This document shows positions 6,634 to 7,527 of a DNA stretch of 7,527 bases, piece after piece (within the stretch, counting starts at the first letter, position 1; every line of letters starts with the position of its first letter). Below the pieces are notes generated by a model. The model was not told where the DNA came from. It was given only the letters and a program-made list of their open reading frames with translations, and made no database searches. A program made the translations under genes and the position numbers. Origin of the DNA: Gammaproteobacteria bacterium (GTDB lineage Bacteria; Pseudomonadota; Gammaproteobacteria; Chromatiales; Chromatiaceae); NCBI GenBank assembly GCA_024644505.1, contig JAHEHQ010000122.1:1-7527 (forward strand), read 5' to 3'.

Positions 6634-7527
6634 TCAGTCCTCTATCAGCAGAATGGTGATATCGTCACCGGTCTCGGCGTCGTCCACCCGGATATCCGCG
6701 ACGATATGCTGCAGTCTTTCGGTCGGCGCTGTTCTCGAATGCCTGGCAAATACATTCACCAGTCCGTCGAGATCCGAGCGCCGACCGTCCGGCTGCCTTT
6801 CGTCCATGAGGCCGTCGGTGAACAGATAAAGACAACTGTCGTTTTCCAGTTGGATTTCATCAACGCTGTAACCGACACCCGGCACGATTCCCAGGGGCGG
6901 ACCCTTTGCAGGATATTCTCCAACCCTGTGTGCACCCCGCATCATGACCGACGGAAGATGACCGGCATTGGCGAGCCGAATCCTTCGCGTGTCAGGATCG
7001 TACACCCCGGCGACCATGGTCACAAACATGCCCCGGATGGAGGTTTCCAGTATCTCCCGATTGAGCATGCCCAGCAGCCGCGAGGGATCCTGGATGCTTT
7101 TGCCCAGGAAGTGAAACAGGCTGCTGACCTTGGCCATCATCAACGCGGCATTCATGCCTTTCCCGGATACATCGGCAATGCAGAAAGCCATCTGGCCCGT
7201 CTGCAGCTTGTAGTAATCGAAGAAATCACCGGACACGGCCTTTGCCGACACGTTGAGGCCCACCAGGCCGTCGAACTTCTGTGACTCATCGGGCAGAAGG
7301 CTTCGCTGGACCTCCCTGGCGAGTTCCAGTTCCCGATTGAGCTCAGTGGCGATACGGTCCTTTTCCTCCAGCGTATGCTCCAGGTGCCACGTCAGCTCCT
7401 GAAAACTGATGTTCTCCTCCACGAGATGCAGGTTGGCTTCCCGGATCAGGAAATCGAAGGGAACCTGCTCCCCCACCTTGATGCCGAATGCCGAAGCGGC
7501 CTGGGTGATGCGTCCACCGAGCCTGTC
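6634..7527 (-). CDS. RsbU-like PP2C/SpoIIE family phosphatase, N-terminus cut off by the window edge
   Basis: The frame is open to the right edge, with 297 residues visible, so the true start lies outside. A GTG at 7476 is in frame, but the sequence before it (DRLGGRITQAASAFGIK) is also open, so it is probably internal. Visible residues about 18-80 are a charged helical, coiled-coil-like linker ending in the AREVQRSLLP motif typical of SpoIIE phosphatases downstream of a sensor or receiver domain. The catalytic domain follows with all metal motifs: SGDFFDYY (99-106), IADVSGKGMNAALMM (117-131), the ANAGHLP segment (186-192), FTDGLMDE (236-243) and GDDITILL (287-294). It is expected to dephosphorylate the phospho-STAS partner. 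The sensory domain that would set its activity is not visible. The TGA stop is 4 bp from the kinase start. Confidence 0.94.
   Translation of the reverse strand, partial: DRLGGRITQAASAFGIKVGEQVPFDFLIREANLHLVEENISFQELTWHLEHTLEEKDRIATELNRELELAREVQRSLLPDESQKFDGLVGLNVSAKAVSGDFFDYYKLQTGQMAFCIADVSGKGMNAALMMAKVSSLFHFLGKSIQDPSRLLGMLNREILETSIRGMFVTMVAGVYDPDTRRIRLANAGHLPSVMMRGAHRVGEYPAKGPPLGIVPGVGYSVDEIQLENDSCLYLFTDGLMDERQPDGRRSDLDGLVNVFARHSRTAPTERLQHIVADIRVDDAETGDDITILLIED
6638..6642 (-). promoter_or_regulatory. Ribosome binding site for the TTG start of the RsbW-like gene
   Basis: On the minus strand GAGGA, within the final Glu-Asp codons of the phosphatase, is followed by 8 bases and TTG at 6629. 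It supports the longer form of the kinase. The alternative ATG at 6608 has only a GGGA sequence upstream. Confidence 0.4.

Noticed and set aside
6706..7284. Plus-strand open frame of 192 codons
   Set aside because: It is antisense to the PP2C catalytic domain, which carries all family motifs. No recognisable motif and no ribosome binding site.

Overview
The window looks like chromosomal DNA from a gammaproteobacterium of moderately high GC. This assignment is an inference from gene content: a PilZ-DUF1631 protein, an Mla/MCE lipid transporter with a DUF330-type lipoprotein, and a small Cys-rich protein of a kind I associate with that class. Nothing in the window fixes a genus. I see no mobile element, CRISPR array, tRNA or rRNA, and no plasmid or phage genes.

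Region 1 (1-1957, minus strand) is one long gene that runs off the left edge. It encodes a PilZ domain with a complete c-di-GMP-binding signature, followed by a DUF1631 region. Region 2 (1958-2225) is a divergent intergenic space of about 270 bp with short inverted repeats and no promoter I can call firmly. Region 3 (2226-2648, plus strand) is a small basic, Cys-rich, Arg-Arg-rich protein of unknown function. Its stop codon overlaps the stop codon of the convergent operon by 4 bp.

Region 4 (2645-7527, minus strand) is a tightly packed operon read from right to left. The order is an RsbU-like PP2C phosphatase (5' end outside the window), an RsbW-like anti-sigma kinase, a STAS-domain anti-anti-sigma or MlaB-like protein, the MlaE permease, the MlaF ATPase, the MlaD MCE protein and a PqiC/DUF330-like outer-membrane lipoprotein. 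Neighbouring genes overlap by 4-13 bp or are separated by no more than 24 bp, so they are probably co-transcribed and partly translationally coupled.

The most interesting feature is the combination in region 4. A full partner-switching cassette (phosphatase, kinase, phosphorylatable STAS protein) is joined without a gap to a full inner-membrane MCE lipid transporter. In the Mla system of E. coli a STAS protein (MlaB) is a structural and regulatory subunit bound to MlaF. The STAS protein here may therefore be both the output of the kinase/phosphatase pair and the MlaB-like subunit of the transporter, which would place phospholipid trafficking under serine-phosphorylation control. That mechanism is an inference. 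The gene order, overlaps and motifs are visible in the sequence.
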